Shown: positions 11,311 to 23,114 of the stretch, piece after piece | Layout of the letters: each line of letters starts with the position of its first letter | How positions within the stretch are numbered: position 1 is the stretch's first letter | NCBI GenBank assembly: GCA_963555705.1 | Contig: OY743169.1 | Location: forward strand, 46,178,124-46,242,123 | Reading direction: 5' to 3' | DNA from: Ligustrum vulgare | Taxonomy: Eukaryota > Streptophyta > Magnoliopsida > Lamiales > Oleaceae | Length of the DNA stretch: 64,000 nucleotides | Translations under genes and position numbers: made by a program | The notes under the pieces: generated by a model | Seen by the model: the letters and a program-made list of their open reading frames with translations, nothing else | Told to the model about the DNA's origin: nothing | The model's database searches: none

Positions 11311-11820
11311 TGGTCTACAGTTACAGAGGTGGACGACTCAATTTTTCTATGAATGTGAGACTACCAAATTAGTGAGTAGTCCCGAAATCAAACATGATGA
11401 GTGTCTAACACTAAGTTTGATACCTTCTCAACTTCCTGTTTGGACATTATATACACTCGTGTCGGTATAGTCTTCGTGACTCAAAGTACTATTCACATTC
11501 ACTTCTTATCTCTCACATAGGGACTTATGAACATTACCCAAATTTTATAAAAATCATTACCATCTCATTTTCTCATTTACATAATCAAGATATATTCATG
11601 ATATTCACTAACAACATTCTTAACCTTTCACTTTACGACATTACACATTAGCATGCAAGAATTTACAATAATTGGAACATCAAATAACATTTCATAATTT
11701 AAACAAAATTTAACTTACCATATGATCGAGGAAGATGCACTTTAGGCGTGACTCAGTACTCGAACCTTTTCAAATAAATTTTTTTTTTTAAAGTCTGCAG
11801 AATCGCTTTTAAAACTCTTA
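11311..11820. other. Leader region, gag deleted
   Basis: Only 510 bp lie between the protease remnant and the primer site, where a complete element has more than 1 kb of gag. No gag motif was recognised. Confidence 0.5.
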
Positions 11821-11832
11821 GCTCTGATACCA
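11821..11832 (-). other. Initiator tRNA-Met primer-binding site
   Basis: The minus strand reads TGGTATCAGAGC, the standard tRNA-iMet complement, 4 bases from the LTR. Confidence 0.9.
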
Positions 11833-12619
11833 AAAATGTAACACCCCAAGTTTAAAAGCTTAAAACTAGGTGTGTTAACTTCCTTTACTTTTAATGCGGA
11901 AATAAAACATTTTAAAACACTAAAATTTCATTTTTCTATTATAAAATTTTATAAAAATTTCGGTAGAGTCTCCTCTATATATTGGACTTAACCAACCTGT
12001 GGAGAGACATCATAACCATTTTAAAAATTTAAATCTAACATCATTCAATATTCAACATACAACCACCATTCTATATCAAAATCCCACGTCACCACACTAT
12101 TCCAAAATAAATCTCAATTCCTCCATACAAAATTGTATATCAATAAACTACAATTCAGAGGAATAAGTGATAATATAAACAATACTAGAAGTATCATAAC
12201 TTATTTAAACTGATTCCAACCAAAATCGTTCAAAGAATGAAAGATAAAAGAATACCCAATGAAAACTTGATGAAAATTCTTTAATTCAATTTTGAAGAAA
12301 ATAACAATTTCGGGTACTGCCTGAGTCTGCCACCAAGTACTCTCCTCAGATCACCTAACTTTTATCACCTGAAACATTGGGGAGGGATTGGGGTGAGCTA
12401 AAGCTCAGTAAGTAAACTTTATGCATGTAATGCATGCTTATGACATGAATGTTTTAAAATTTTCATATATGTATCCCCATTTACTTTACTTTCCAAAACT
12501 TTCAAACTTTTCAAACTTTCACTTCATTTCAAAACTTTCACTTCATTTCCATCGTGAGCTCACTTGGTGTATCTTCTAGCCAATCAGATAACAGTGGGCA
12601 ATTCTTATTTGGAACCAGA

Positions 12620-12735
12620 TTAACATTCACATTTCCACCGCAAAGCGGTTTAACATTCACTTTCCCACTGCAATGCGGTTTAACAGTCCACCGTAAAACG
12701 GTTGAACATTCCGTCGCAAAGCGACTTAATTCGGG
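12620..12735. repeat. Array of small hairpins (CCGCAAAGCGG type)
   Basis: About four tandem units of 25-30 bp, each with a short stem-loop (CCGCAAAGCGG, CTGCAATGCGG, CCGTAAAACGG, GTCGCAAAGCGAC) followed by TTTAACATTC-like or related spacer. Confidence 0.8.
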
Positions 12736-13171
12736 TACGCCGGTCCCCCGCACCCCATTTCCCACTCGCATCTTTCATGAACTAGAAGTACACCCATTCA
12801 TTTCTTAAAAACTTGGGATACATAACTTTTGAACAAACTTGCACCTGGACACATTTCTTTCATTTAAAAACATTTGACTTTCCAATTTCGATGCCAATGC
12901 ATGCTTGATGATACAATGACATGATAATGTACATGCTTGAACGTTCTTCTCAATAACATATACTTTCATAAAGTAAATGAAATTCATCAAAGCAAGTAAG
13001 TTGCAAGACAGTCATTTACACATTTCACATTTACATTCAACTTCTATAAAAATAGGGGGAAGTTTACTCACCTGACGTCTTTAATATTTACCGTTACCTA
13101 GATTTACAAGTAGAGAAGTCTTGGCTGCCCGTGACGTCAATGTACCAAATATCCTAATTGTTCACATTCAT

Positions 13172-13173
<2 letters not shown>

Positions 13174-13245
<72 letters not shown>
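13174..13245. repeat. TA microsatellite in LTR
   Basis: About 36 TA units. Confidence 0.97.
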
Positions 13246-13247
<2 letters not shown>

Positions 13248-14422
13248 CGTTTAAAATCACATATCCATAAATATTTTAAGACTAATAAGACTTCAGAGCC
13301 AGGTTGAAATCTCAATTTGATTCAAACGTTGCCTTAAACTATAGCCAACACGTATTGCACCATTTTCAATACTAAAGTTCAACTTCAATGCATATTAGGA
13401 AGTTTTCTTACCTTTTAATTCAAATTAAATTACAACATTACATAGCTTGACCTAGCTTTACAAAATTTCTCAATAAAATTCTAATTATCCATAATCAGAA
13501 AATTCTCAAACATTGTTGCCAATTTAACCTAAAACTGAGGATTTGCCATTACAGGTCAACGTTGTTAAAATTAACATTGCTAAAATTTGAAATTTGTAAA
13601 TAATTTGTAAATAAACTCCTAAATCCAAATTTCACATTATAACTCAAACATTACCAAACAATTAACTTATTTCATAATCCCATCAAATCTGAATTCTGAA
13701 AATAAACTATACATATACTTAATACTAAATTCCAACATTTCGAAGTCTAAAGTTGTTATGCACATTTACAGATCACACATTTCATAAATTGGAAAGTCTA
13801 AAATTTATGTATATGTATAATATCAATATATAAATACATATATTTAAATTACTCCAATCTGAAATTCGAAATTACAACTCAACATTAAATTTAAGATTCA
13901 AGTAAGCTAACTCAATTGAAATCTGAACACACACACACATTTACACACATCGCCCCAAAACTGAAGTTCAACAATTTAAAATTCTAAATCAAACCAAAAA
14001 GTAGCATAGATTCTTGTATTCATAGTTCTTAAAATTAATATCTACATTTACAGATTTTCCCCAAATTCCTAAAATTATACATATATATTTACATTACCCA
14101 AACCTCAAATTCACATTTATAAATCACATTAAAATTAACATGGCTTAAATTTGAAATCTACAAAGAATTTATAAATAAATTCCTACATCCAAGTTTCACA
14201 TTATACTTCAAACATTGCCAAACAATTAACTAAATTTATAAAGCTCACAAATTTAAATCACAATAATCTGAACCTTTTTTTTTTAAATCCATTTTGGAGA
14301 CTTGCATTATCGTACATACATACATACAGATTAATCAAAAATTGAAATTCAAAAATCCAAGCAAGGCAAAATCTGAAAGTATACAAAGTATATACATACA
14401 CACATACATCACAATGTATATT

Positions 14423-14425
<3 letters not shown>

Positions 14426-14456
<31 letters not shown>
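14426..14456. repeat. GT microsatellite in LTR
   Basis: About 15 GT units. Confidence 0.95.
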
Positions 14457-14459
<3 letters not shown>

Positions 14460-15066
14460 ATTGTGTGTCAAACTGTGAGTGACCGTGCGAGTGTGTGCGT
14501 GCCCGCGGTGTGAGGAGTAGTTACCGCGGTAGTGGTTAAGGTGGTGGTCGCGACGGTGGGCAATGACCTCCGGTGGGGTGACGGTGGCAGTGTACCGAGA
14601 GAGAGAGTGGTTCGGTTGGTGTGTGAAGCGAGAGAGAGAGGCGAGAGACCAAGAGTGAGCGAGAGGCAGGGGACGAGGGAGTGAGGCGAGAGATGAGTCT
14701 GAGGGTTAGGTTTAGTAATGAACTTTTGGTGATTTCAAATTGGTCCTTCAAGTCTCTCTAGGGACATACTTAAGTACACCTCTATCATAAATTTACAAAA
14801 TACCCTAAAATTTACCACTTATAATAATTTGACAAAAATAGGAATTGGCAAACTTAGGAAATAAAACAATTATTCACATAAATTGCAAGTAAACAAATTT
14901 AAAATTTCCTAATTGGCACATTGAGCGAGACGGCGTCCAAGTCCTTCCACTGCAAAACAATTCAAATCATTGACGTAAAATTAAACTAAATTCTCAAATT
15001 TCAAATACATTAGCATAAATATGATGTGAAATTTTTCAAGGGTACGAAATGAAAGGCTGTATTACA

Positions 15067-16190
15067 ACTGAACATCACGTCCATAACACTACAGAAGCTT
15101 GAAAAAATAAGCTTCTAGTAAATTGTCTTGTCTGTGTTGGAGGGACGACATAATAACTACTTGAAAGAAGATTACTCACCTACCAACAAAGATGAACTGT
15201 GCATTATCACAATAAAGAGTGCGAGATACACCTTAATCAACAACGAATTGTATATGTGGTCCTTCATACACGCACTCTTTTGATGCCTAGATCCCCTAGA
15301 AGAAAATTATGTTCTTAGAGAAGTAAATGGATGGATATGCCAGGACACAATCGAGAAAGAACTTTAGCAGCAAAAATACTAAGTTAATGGTACTACTTGC
15401 CCACAATGAAATCTAAGGTGAAGAAATGGTAGGAAAATGTAGATCATGAGAGATCTAAGGCAATATCTACCACCAACCAGCAGTCCCTTTGCATCCAATT
15501 ACAAGAACCCGTCCATTGGCGCAATGGAGAATCGACATCTTGGGACCATTTTTGTCGACATCCGAGCAACATAAATTCTTGATAGTAGCCATCGACTATT
15601 TTACTAAATGGGTGGAAGCAAAAGTTGTAGCAAGAATCTCTAAACAAGAGATATAATCTTTTATTGAAAAATATTGTATGTCTATTCCTGCAAGTCTTGA
15701 TATTCGACAACAGTCGACAATTTAAATGAGCGGAATTGCAAAAAGGTGTGAGGAGTTGCATATTGAATTTTTTTTAACAGTTGTCAGCCATCCTCAATCA
15801 AACGGACAAGCGGAGGTAGCAAATAGAAATATATTGTGAGCACTAAAACAAAAGTAGAAGGATCAAAGGGAGCATGGGAAAAAGAACTACTAGGCATTCT
15901 GCTATCATATCGCAACACTCGTAGAGTTGCAATCGATGAATCACCTTTCCTAGTGACTTGTGGTAGTGAAGTAGTAATACTAGTTGAAATAGGAGTTCCA
16001 AGTTTGAGAGTTCAACATTAAAATCAAGTTGCAAACATAGAACTCCTTTAAGAAGACCTAGAGCTCTCAGGGGAAATAAGAGATGAGGCCGAAATAAAAA
16101 TGGCAACATATCAAAACTGAATAAGACAAAACTACCAGAGGATCTCTATCTGAACCCTCGAGAAAGGAGATGATTGGCTGTGAAGATCCG
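15067..16190 (+). pseudogene. Tat-like Ty3/Gypsy integrase remnant
   Basis: Plus-strand frames give, in order, KSARYTLINNELYM (linker after RNase H, about 15220), CLDPLEENYVLREV (15283-15325), a degraded zinc-finger block (RTLAAKIL, 15350-15380), PWPFAQWRIDILGPF with VAIDYFTKWVEAK (catalytic core with its first Asp, 15500-15625), SHPQSNGQAEVANR (core with catalytic Glu, 15787-15830) and ESPFLVTCGSEVVILVEIGV (15938-15998). This is the integrase style of Tat/Retand-type elements. Stops and frameshifts are frequent. Its left part is cut by the Tekay-like insertion ending at 15066. Confidence 0.82.
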
Positions 16191-16811
16191 ACGCTACTTA
16201 GCGCTCTATAGGAAAGCTAGACGCAAAATGGGATTATCATTCAAAATCACAAATACAATCATGAGCACAATACTGCATTCAGTATGAAGCATGTTGTTAT
16301 GCGTATTTTATAATAAGATTGAGATGTTTTATACAACCATGAGCATAATATACTTTCAAGATGACGTGAGCTCTCCATGGCCGACCATAGTAGATAATTG
16401 GGTCATCACAACCATTTCTCTCCATGGCCAACCATGATAGATAATCGGATCATCACAGCCACTGTTTTCCACGACTGAACAGAAAAGATAACCATTTTAT
16501 GACTACGGTACATGACCTGATCATACGACCACCTTTCTCCATGACTGAACAGAGTACATAACCTGGTCACTATGGCCACTTTGCGAATAACTACACTAAA
16601 TAGACGAATGACTCAGTCATCATAACATCAATTGATAGATGAGATAATTAGTTATACTAAGAAACACACCATTAAGTTACACTTCCATCAGACTAGTACA
16701 AAGTAAACATTATCCTTACAAACTGCTTGGTCCCAAAGGACTTAAACACAAAAAGAAAAACCGTGCAAGGGCTTTATTATACATACATGCCATAGAAAAA
16801 TAAACTACAAA
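16191..16811 (+). other. 3' non-coding region of the Tat-like element with tandem repeats
   Basis: Downstream of the integrase there is no coding support. From 16370 to 16590, three to four imperfect units of about 60 bp repeat a CTCTCCATGGCC / GATAATTGGGTCATCACA theme. Tandem repeats between pol and the 3' LTR are typical of Tat-type elements. Confidence 0.65.
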
Positions 16812-17749
16812 TGTAAAACCCCAATTTTTTAATTTTTTTTTTTTTTTTGAAGAATAGAATTATTTAACGATTCTTATCCTTAATGTCTTCTAATAATTTT
16901 GAAAAGTCAAATGAATAAAGTGTTTTATATTTTGACGAAAAATTTATTTTGTGTCAAATATTTAATTATTGATAGAGAGATATTTCTATATCGATATTGG
17001 ACTCATTTTGTAGATCGTATTTAATTAGGATCTTTGATTCAAGGAAAAAGTTAATTTGAACATAACCACATCAAGATATAGTTGACTAAAAGAATATGGT
17101 ATTAAATAAGATTCTAATTGAATATTATAATTTTAATTTCAATCCTTACTGCAAATTCCTAATCCAATAATCAATTTACGTTTGAATATTCTTTTTTGAC
17201 TAGGAAGCTAGTTTTAAATACAATTCCATAACCAATTCGGATGGAACAGATCGAAAATAGGTATTCTAAGTGTTTGATTAAAAGTGAGTGAAGTAAATGT
17301 GTTCTCGTGTGTCTTACCATTTTGTTATACATATGTTCTTGGCATTTCAAGTTAGTTTTTTTTCATACCTTGCTACTATAATTTCAAATTTAAAGAAGCT
17401 ATTATTGTAAAATGTTAAATTGTGTTTAAATAAGACATTTTTTGACAAAATAAAAATCTGCAGAATTTTAAATGGGTTGCTGAAGGTTTTATGTATCTAA
17501 TTTATGAGTTAAAGTTGACTTTGATAAGAATTAAAAACTGAAATATTATGGTAGCTTTGGAAATCAGATTTAAAATGATTTTAGACACCAAATCATGTCC
17601 TAATTCATGACTTGATATTGATTATGGTTGCACGCGTTCAAAACTTGATTTTGAATTGATTTTATTAAGGTATGAAATCTGAGATTTAAAGTACTATGGA
17701 AGGAAGTTTTTAATTAAGTTTTAAGGCTAAAGAGTGGTTTTCTTATTAC

Positions 17750-18480
17750 TAAAATTTGTTATAAGTTAAGTAATGTTTTATGATCAATATACAAGACTTG
17801 AAAGTGTATTAAGAGGCAATAAACATGTTTTAAAAATTGGTGAAACTATTTGTTTAAAATGGTCTCTTTACAAGTGTTTAAAAATAGATTTTAAGATTAA
17901 AGATGTCGGACTTTATGTCTAAAACTTGTTATTAGTTTATGTTATTTTTTAAGTTCAATACACATTATTAGAAAGGTGTTAATAAGCATCAAAGGTTGTT
18001 AAAAATATGCTGAAGTTCCACACTCAAAAGATCAATTTGTATGTGTTGAAACTTAGAGTTTTGAATCTAGTTAATGTTAGATTTTATGTCTAAAACTTGT
18101 CATTAGCTTAAGTGTTGTTTTATGTTCAATACACGAGTAAAAGTGTGTTAAGAGGCATTTAACATAGTTTTAAAATCTGCTGGAAATCCTCATTAAAAAT
18201 GTCACTTTACAAGTATTTAAAACTAGACTTTGAGGTCAAGTAATGTCGAATTTTATGTCCAAAATCTTGTTGGTTAGGTTAAGTGATATTCTATATTCAA
18301 TACACATGATTAGAAGTGTGTTAATAAGCACCAAATGTAGTTTGAAAGGCTGCTGGAATTCCTCAATTAACATGTCCCTTTGTATGTGTTTAAAAAGGGA
18401 ATTTGAGACTAAATGTTGTTGGATTCAATAACTAAATCTTGTTATAAGTTTAAGATATGTTCTATGTCTAACATATATGA
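17750..18480. repeat. Degenerate tandem repeat, unit about 160-170 bp
   Basis: The block AACTTGTTATTAGTTTA...TTCAATACAC...GTGTTAA.A.GCA recurs near 17755, 17930, 18090, 18255 and 18430 with many substitutions, i.e. about five old copies in the LTR-like block. Confidence 0.65.
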
Positions 18481-18996
18481 GGAAAAAGTATTTTAAGATG
18501 AGATAGAAATGATTTTCTGAAATTGTGTACTTTAGTGTTATGATTATGTGTATGAAATATGCAGAACTTGTTGACATGATAAAGGATTTCATCATTACTC
18601 CTTTATGTGTAAAATTATGGATGATATAACATGTTATCATAAGTTTGAATAAATGTTTATGTGATGAATTCTCGTGTGATGGTAGTATAATATTGATGTC
18701 TTTAATAGAGATCGTGTGCAAATTGTTATGCCATACTTGAATGAATAATTATTTGCAAGCCATATATGAAGAAATAATTATGTGCATAACCTTTCAAGCA
18801 AGATTTGCATGATTATTGATGTTCCATCTACAACATGACATCATAAGTATTCGTGATCATTTAAAACATTCAAGAGAGAAATGATCATGAACAACTAAAA
18901 AGTCCCTATTTAGGTTGTAAACCTAGGGAGAAGGTCATCCCTATATTGAGGTCATGGGCTATTAGATGCCCTGGGAGAAGGTTGTCCCATGTAAGC

Positions 18997-21766
18997 TGTA
19001 GCGCCCCGAGTTCCGTATACCCGATTCACTACGTCATTTTCTGTCTAAATTTTTTTCGAATAATATTTTTGCGGAAGAAATAATTGAAATTCATTTTTGG
19101 CAACATTAAATAAACTGTAATGGCCGCTAAAATTGAAAACATTTATGAAACCATTTGAAATAGTAAATCGAACCATTAATATTGTAAAGAAATTGCCAAT
19201 ATCATAATTTCTCAAATAAATGAACTTCTCTAAATTATTCGATTATTTGGAAAATACGGAAATCATTAAAGTCAAACTTTCAACCGTTCAACGATTATTG
19301 CCACCATCATTCATCGCTCGCCACCGTCTCCGAAATCTGCAAAACTGTTAAAAAGTAGGGTGAGTATTTCATGGGGGAAATACTCAGTAGACTCATCGCA
19401 AATTAATTTAATTTATAAGATGATTAAACACATAAATCCCGGCTCTTTATAAAACGGGCATTGATAGAGCTTCTTTATAAAACTGTTCTTGATAAAACTC
19501 ATATTGTGCATTACAGCACGGGACATATTTTGCAAATCATATGCTCTTTGAAAACATCTCTTTGAAAACAGTTCTTTGAAAACCATATACTTATAAAACA
19601 TTTTAATTATGCCAAGCATAATTTCTTTTGAAAGCATAACATAAGATAGGATTGAAATCCTCATAAACATAAGAATTTTACCGAACTTAGGTGGTAAGAA
19701 TTCTTATGTAGTAAAATCATAATAACAGTAAGTTTTCATCATAACATAGGATAAAAACCAAATTCTCATAAACATAAGAATTTTACCGAACTTAGGTGGC
19801 AAGAATTCTTATGTAGTAAGTATACCAAGCATAATTTTCTGAAATTCATAGGGATCAATTGCATCATATCATAAGATAGGATCGAAATCCTCATAAACAT
19901 ATGCGACAGGAATTTTACCGAACTTAGGTGGTAAATCCTCATAAACATATGGAAAGATAGGAATTTTACCGAACTTCGTGGCAAATCCTCATAAACATAG
20001 GAGACACAAGAATGTTACCGAACTTAGGTGGCAAGAATTCTTATGTGTAGCGCTACTAAAACTCCGGTCCCCTTAACATATCATAACTTATCATATGGGA
20101 CCCAAAACAATCTTGGTAGATTGATTTCATAGCAATGATCCAAAAAAAACATTTTCGTGAAGCATAGGGTATACTTACTTTTCGTAAAAACATAAAGTAT
20201 ATTTTCTTTTCATAAAAACATACTTACTTTTCATAACAACATAAGGTATATTTACCTTTCATAAAAACATACTTGTTTTTCTTAAAAATTGACTTTCACA
20301 AGTCACATGACATTCATATGAAATCATAATTTAAATCAATTAATAAGTGCGAGTCTACCTCAAATCCGACGAGTGCAAAGTTGAGCGGGAATGACTTCAA
20401 TTTCTTTAAATTCTCCGTACGCTTCGTCTTTAGCCAATAAGTCACTTTAGTATATCGAATATATAGTTCAAAATGATAAATTATAATTTTGAGGACTAAA
20501 ATTGATGTTTTTGAAAGTTGAGGGACTAAAATGAATATCTTTGAAAGTTGAGGGACTAAAATGAATATCTTTTAAAACCTTTGGTTTTAAAATCAAATGA
20601 ATTAAATCAGCAAGGACTGAAATGATAAGTTTGAAGCTAAAAGGGCTGGAATAATCACTTTAAAACATGTAGGGACTGATATAAAACATTTTCAATCTTG
20701 AGGACCGATTTGCAAATTCTGAAAATTAAAATATAATATCAAAATATATCTCGTCTCTCTCTATTTCGGATCAGATAGAGAGAGAAGTTTGAGAGGGGAG
20801 CGAGAGACGGAGGACGTCTCTGCCGGCGGTTTCGCCGGTCACAGCACCGGCGCCGGGTACGACGAGTGACGAGGGTGCAATTATGATAGTTTCTGGGCTG
20901 ATTTGTGTATCTATTGTGCGAGGATCGGGGCTTCAAGCGGCGATTTCCGGCGAGAAATGGTGATTGAGGTAAGAAATGAATACTGATTCATGGGTTTGGG
21001 TTTTGATTTGGGTATTTGGAGTTAGGCAGAGACGATTTCATGTGGTGGCTGGTGGTGGTGCTGATGATGCAGTATGGATGGACGTTGGTGGTGACGATGC
21101 TGGGTATCGAAGTTGTGATCTGGATATTGAAACTGGCCAGGGTGGCTGCAGTGTGGTGATGATTGGCTGAAGCCGGATTGTGTGGTTCGATCAATGACTC
21201 TGGTTGTGGTGATTGCAATTTGGTTGATGGTGATACCTTGGAGCTGCAGATGCAGAGTGCAGACAGTAGTATGCTTTGCAGGTTCAGATGATGGTTCAAT
21301 TGGTGATAAAGGAGAAGAAAGGTGCTAGAAAATGGAGCTGTAAAGTAAAGGTAGGGGTTGTAACGGTAATGTGGAAAAGAAAACGCGTGGGGTGTGGTGA
21401 TGATGGTGTTTTGTGGAATCTAGGTAGGTGGGGTTAGATTAGGTGATTAGATATAATTTTGGATAATACACGTATTTAAAACAGATATATTTTGGACTTA
21501 AAATAATTTGATAATGATCATTGGGATATTTTAATAAATTTGGAATTCAAAATGATTTTGAAAATAATACTTTGAATAAATAATTAAAATAACATAATTT
21601 TAGAAATTCGGATTTTAATTTAAAATCGAACAAATTCGATATTTCTTGACTTGGCTAGACGAATCCGTCGCGGCGTTAACTTCAAAATAATAAATGAAAT
21701 AGTAGCGACACAATTTTCTAAATATTAAAATAATTATTTATTGCATAAAAATTCTGGGTCGCTATA
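18997..21766 (-). repeat. 3' LTR of the LOG-carrying element
   Basis: Starts TGTAGCGCCCC and ends TCGCTATA. It is indistinguishable by eye from 25258-28027, including every minor reading frame at the same offset. It includes a hairpin array at 19655-20045 and repeats of AGGGACTAAAATGAATATCT near 20520-20575. No gene is supported inside. Confidence 0.93.
19655..20045. repeat. Hairpin array in the LTR (copy 1)
   Basis: Five units share CATAAACAT..GAATTTTACCGAACTTAGGTGG. In the better units CATAAGAATT(T)TACC pairs with GGTAAGAATTCTTATG around the loop GAACTTAGGT, an inverted repeat of about 15 bp. Confidence 0.8.
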
Positions 21767-21800
21767 ATCTTACCTCCTTAAAATAATTTCGTCCTCGAAA
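21767..21800 (-). other. Polypurine tract region of the LOG-carrying element
   Basis: The minus strand reads AAATTATTTTAAGGAGGTAAGAT directly before the LTR start TATAGCGACC. Confidence 0.65.
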
Positions 21801-21935
21801 TTAAACTTACTTAATCTTATAATTTCTGAATACTTAATCAGAATCTCTTCTTCTTCTCTTATGTAGCATCATCGCTACCATATTTAGCCCAACCATATCT
21901 AACCCACTGGACTTTGACTGAATGCATTATCATCG
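21800..21935 (-). pseudogene. Chromodomain tail remnant
   Basis: The minus strand encodes VKVQWVRYGWAKYGSDDAT, a stop in place of the conserved Trp, then EKKKRF. It aligns with the chromodomain end of the element at 50104-50364 (VKVQWDRYNNDEATWEKKKRF). It is the only coding relic of the original polyprotein and identifies the carrier as a Tekay-type chromovirus derivative. Confidence 0.75.
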
Positions 21936-22516
21936 TATGTAAAAATTTCATCATATCTTGTAGTATACATGTAACTTGTCACTTATCATCGTATCATGTG
22001 ACCTCAAATATTCGTATATATCTCTAAAATTTCAACAAATCTTTACTGACATATCATATCATAATAATTTTTCCATTCTTATCATCGAAAATTCCCAAAA
22101 TAATCAAAGAATTACCTGAATATTCTCTCTACGTAACATACCAATAACATCTCAACTTATCTTTCCAATATTTGTAACCCAAAAATTCAGTAAACAAATA
22201 TCTCCCAAACTAAGATTCTATACTTAAATGTCACCACATTTCCTGCAAAGTATTTCTTTCACTTGTATATACGTATTAACTCTAATTCGATACGGTCTCC
22301 AATTTACTTTCCACGTATCAACACACTATACCATGATTATCATTATTATAACAAAATATCAGTACCCATAATCCAAGAAAATATTCCAAATCTCCAATCA
22401 AATCTCCTTTATCGATAAAATTTAACAGCGCATTACTTCTTGTCTCCTCTTTTCATTTAAATAATCCTGCGCTTTCTTGCTGGTCACAACATTACGCGGA
22501 TTCACTCAGATCCTTT
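21936..22516. other. Non-coding interior left of the cassette
   Basis: No gene seen. Parts around 21960-22030 resemble the spacer at 9770-9870 of the old Tekay-like element, so this is carrier sequence, and the captured DNA probably begins between here and 22517. Confidence 0.5.
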
Positions 22517-22518
22517 GC

Positions 22519-22529
22519 GCTTTTAAATA
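22519..22529 (+). promoter_or_regulatory. TTTAAATAG motif upstream of the virus-like ORF
   Basis: CTTTTAAATAG lies about 35-45 bp before the ATG at 22563. The same word precedes the LOG gene (23331-23340). It could be a TATA element or, if the cassette came from an RNA virus, part of a subgenomic promoter; both are inference. Confidence 0.4.
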
Positions 22530-22562
22530 GTTCATGCTGGGAAGAGGTTGAATCATCAAACA

Positions 22563-23114
22563 ATGGATATCATTCTTTCTAACATTCGCAAGTATTATTC
22601 CAGTCTTCCTATGAATGATCTGAGAAAGATCTATAAAATAAGGCTCGAAAGATTGAGGTTGCTAATGGCTCATGATATTCCAGAAGATGTTCGCTGGTTG
22701 ATAGAAGCAAAGGTTCGACTATCTGGTGAATTACCATCAACATTTCCAAAACATATGCCTGGTTTAGGCAAAAGCACGTTCGCAAAGAAACGAAGAGCAA
22801 AAAGACTGGGTGGTTGCTACAAATGTGCTCGTTGGAACTGTAATACACGTTGCAAATCAGTAGGATATTCTTCTACTAATCGGGATGATAAAATCGAATT
22901 CATAAAGGGTGGACTGAGTAAGGAGTCTTTGGATGATATTCGACTGACTCTTGAGACGCACCCAAGTGGTTATGTACAACGTGAACTTCTCTCCTTATAC
23001 GCTCAGTTTAACGTGGACAAAAATCGTTATAGTCTCCAAAATATAATATCGAAAGATCCTGTTTGCCAGTCTGTTTTACAAAATGAGGCTTCTGGCAGTT
23101 CAGCAATGATATAA
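22563..23114 (+). CDS. Virus-like Cys-rich nucleic-acid-binding protein
   Basis: An intact 183-residue frame starting at the first ATG (22563). Residues 1-55 are probably helical and rich in Leu, Arg and Lys. Residues 67-82 form a basic motif (GLGKSTFAKKRRAKRL), immediately followed by four cysteines spaced CX2CX4CX3C (residues 85, 88, 93, 97), then GYSSTN and FIKGGL (113-118). This order, a G-x-S/G-K basic arm, RRA, CxxC, a third and fourth Cys, then a GYS and FI..G segment, resembles the nucleic-acid-binding proteins of carlavirus-type flexuous plant RNA viruses, which bind RNA or DNA and act as symptom or silencing-suppression factors. The C-terminal 65 residues are not recognised. Neighbour: LOG gene 300 bp downstream on the same strand. 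Intact ORF, recent carrier. The family assignment is by eye and unverified. Confidence 0.55.
   Translation: MDIILSNIRKYYSSLPMNDLRKIYKIRLERLRLLMAHDIPEDVRWLIEAKVRLSGELPSTFPKHMPGLGKSTFAKKRRAKRLGGCYKCARWNCNTRCKSVGYSSTNRDDKIEFIKGGLSKESLDDIRLTLETHPSGYVQRELLSLYAQFNVDKNRYSLQNIISKDPVCQSVLQNEASGSSAMI

Larger units (their letters stand above)
7873..15066 (-). mobile_element. Old Tekay-like chromovirus with 3.2-kb LTR, decayed
   Basis: Minus-strand order: 5' LTR (11837-15066), initiator tRNA-Met primer site (11821-11832), protease remnant, RT and RNase H remnants, non-coding spacer, integrase C-terminus with chromodomain, polypurine tract, and 3' LTR remnant (7873-8208). The missing part of the 3' LTR must lie beyond the Athila-like insertion, outside the window. 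Gag is absent and all enzyme domains carry stops or frameshifts. Confidence 0.85.
11837..15066 (-). repeat. 5' LTR (3230 bp) of the old Tekay-like element
   Basis: Runs TGTAACACCCC to TATTACA, an inverted terminal pair. It contains a hairpin array (12620-12735), TA (13174-13245) and GT (14426-14456) microsatellites and a GA-rich stretch (14600-14700). Long LTRs are usual for Tekay/Del-type chromoviruses. No gene lies within it. Confidence 0.87.

Noticed and set aside
14294..14751. Small ORFs around the GT repeat and GA-rich stretch
   Set aside because: Produced by low-complexity sequence in an LTR; no domain.
20739..21299. Small genes in the LTR (Arg-rich and His/Ser-rich frames), repeated at 27000-27560
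   Set aside because: Frames overlap on both strands, have no motifs, and recur only because the LTR is duplicated.
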